Shown piece by piece: positions 26,487-26,509 of a stretch of 26,509 nucleotides of DNA (position 1 is the first letter of the stretch; every line of letters starts with the position of its first letter). The notes beneath the pieces were generated by a model. The model did no database searches. It was not told where the DNA came from and saw nothing but the letters and a program-made list of their open reading frames with translations. The position numbers and the translations under genes were made by a program. Source of the stretch: Ochromonas danica (taxonomy: Eukaryota > Sar > Chrysophyceae > Chromulinales > Chromulinaceae); the NCBI GenBank assembly GCA_015146655.1, contig VKHL01000248.1:1-26509 (forward strand), written 5' to 3'.

Positions 26487-26509
26487 TTAAGCTTTTTCTC
26501 TGTAGTTAT

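Larger units (their letters stand above)
16700..26509. mobile_element. Endogenous virus-like segment (giant-virus or Polinton-like)
   Basis: This block of about 9.8 kb has dense intronless frames on both strands, higher GC, and virus-type genes: a virion-type protein with repeated modules, an adenain/Ulp1-like cysteine protease and a 2-oxoglutarate oxygenase. The left edge lies between 16.5 and 16.8 kb, and the right edge is outside the window. No terminal repeats were found. Major capsid protein, packaging ATPase and DNA polymerase were not recognised, so Nucleocytoviricota versus Polinton-like virus cannot be decided. Most frames look whole and one stretch (19.15-20.3 kb) looks broken, so the insertion is probably fairly young or maintained. 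Confidence 0.65.

Noticed and set aside
16450-26509. Terminal inverted repeats of the viral segment
   Set aside because: The left transition zone and the right edge show no matching sequence by eye; the true right end is probably outside the window.
1-26509. tRNA, rRNA and CRISPR arrays
   Set aside because: No cloverleaf-like, ribosomal or regularly spaced repeat pattern was seen on either strand.

Overview
The window looks like nuclear DNA of a unicellular or algal eukaryote carrying a virus-like insertion. The eukaryotic signs are GT-AG introns that restore reading frame, microsatellites, poly-Ser and poly-Gln tracts, and eukaryote-only families (Rab-type GTPase, USP5/UBP14 deubiquitinase, NCA2). 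The Ser/Pro/Thr-rich linker of the secreted MACPF protein is a style common in stramenopiles (diatoms, brown and yellow-green algae and relatives), so I suspect a stramenopile. That placement is inference.

Layout. 1-1150: a decayed retroelement tail between two diverged direct repeats. 1354-3331 (-): a two-exon gene joining an aspartyl/asparaginyl beta-hydroxylase domain to a Rab-like GTPase ending in a CaaX box. 3799-6465 (+): an NCA2-family mitochondrial membrane protein. 6675-8063 (-): a signal-peptide membrane protein with poly-Ser. 8277-10844 (-): a complete USP5-type deubiquitinase whose ZnF-UBP domain has no zinc ligands. 11260-12747 (-): a three-exon coiled-coil protein of 390 residues. 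13002-13241 (+): a small orphan ORF. 14011-16086 (+): a secreted, GC-rich MACPF-domain protein. These host genes are independent of each other; no operon logic applies.

From about 16.7 kb to the right edge the texture changes: higher GC, long intronless frames, gaps of tens of bases, and virus-type genes. They are a coiled-coil protein, an Ala-rich protein, an unresolved minus-strand stretch that looks broken, a 1172-residue virion-type protein with recurring modules, an adenain/Ulp1-like cysteine protease, and a 2-oxoglutarate oxygenase that starts outside the visible part. Virion protein plus protease suggests particle assembly and maturation functions. The best fit is an endogenous segment of a giant virus (Nucleocytoviricota) or a Polinton-like virus. 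No major capsid protein, packaging ATPase or polymerase was recognised, so the family is open. Most frames look whole, suggesting a young or maintained insertion.

The most unusual signals are the hydroxylase-Rab fusion, a G-rich palindromic DNA repeat present three times inside the virion-protein gene in different reading contexts, and the zinc-less USP5.
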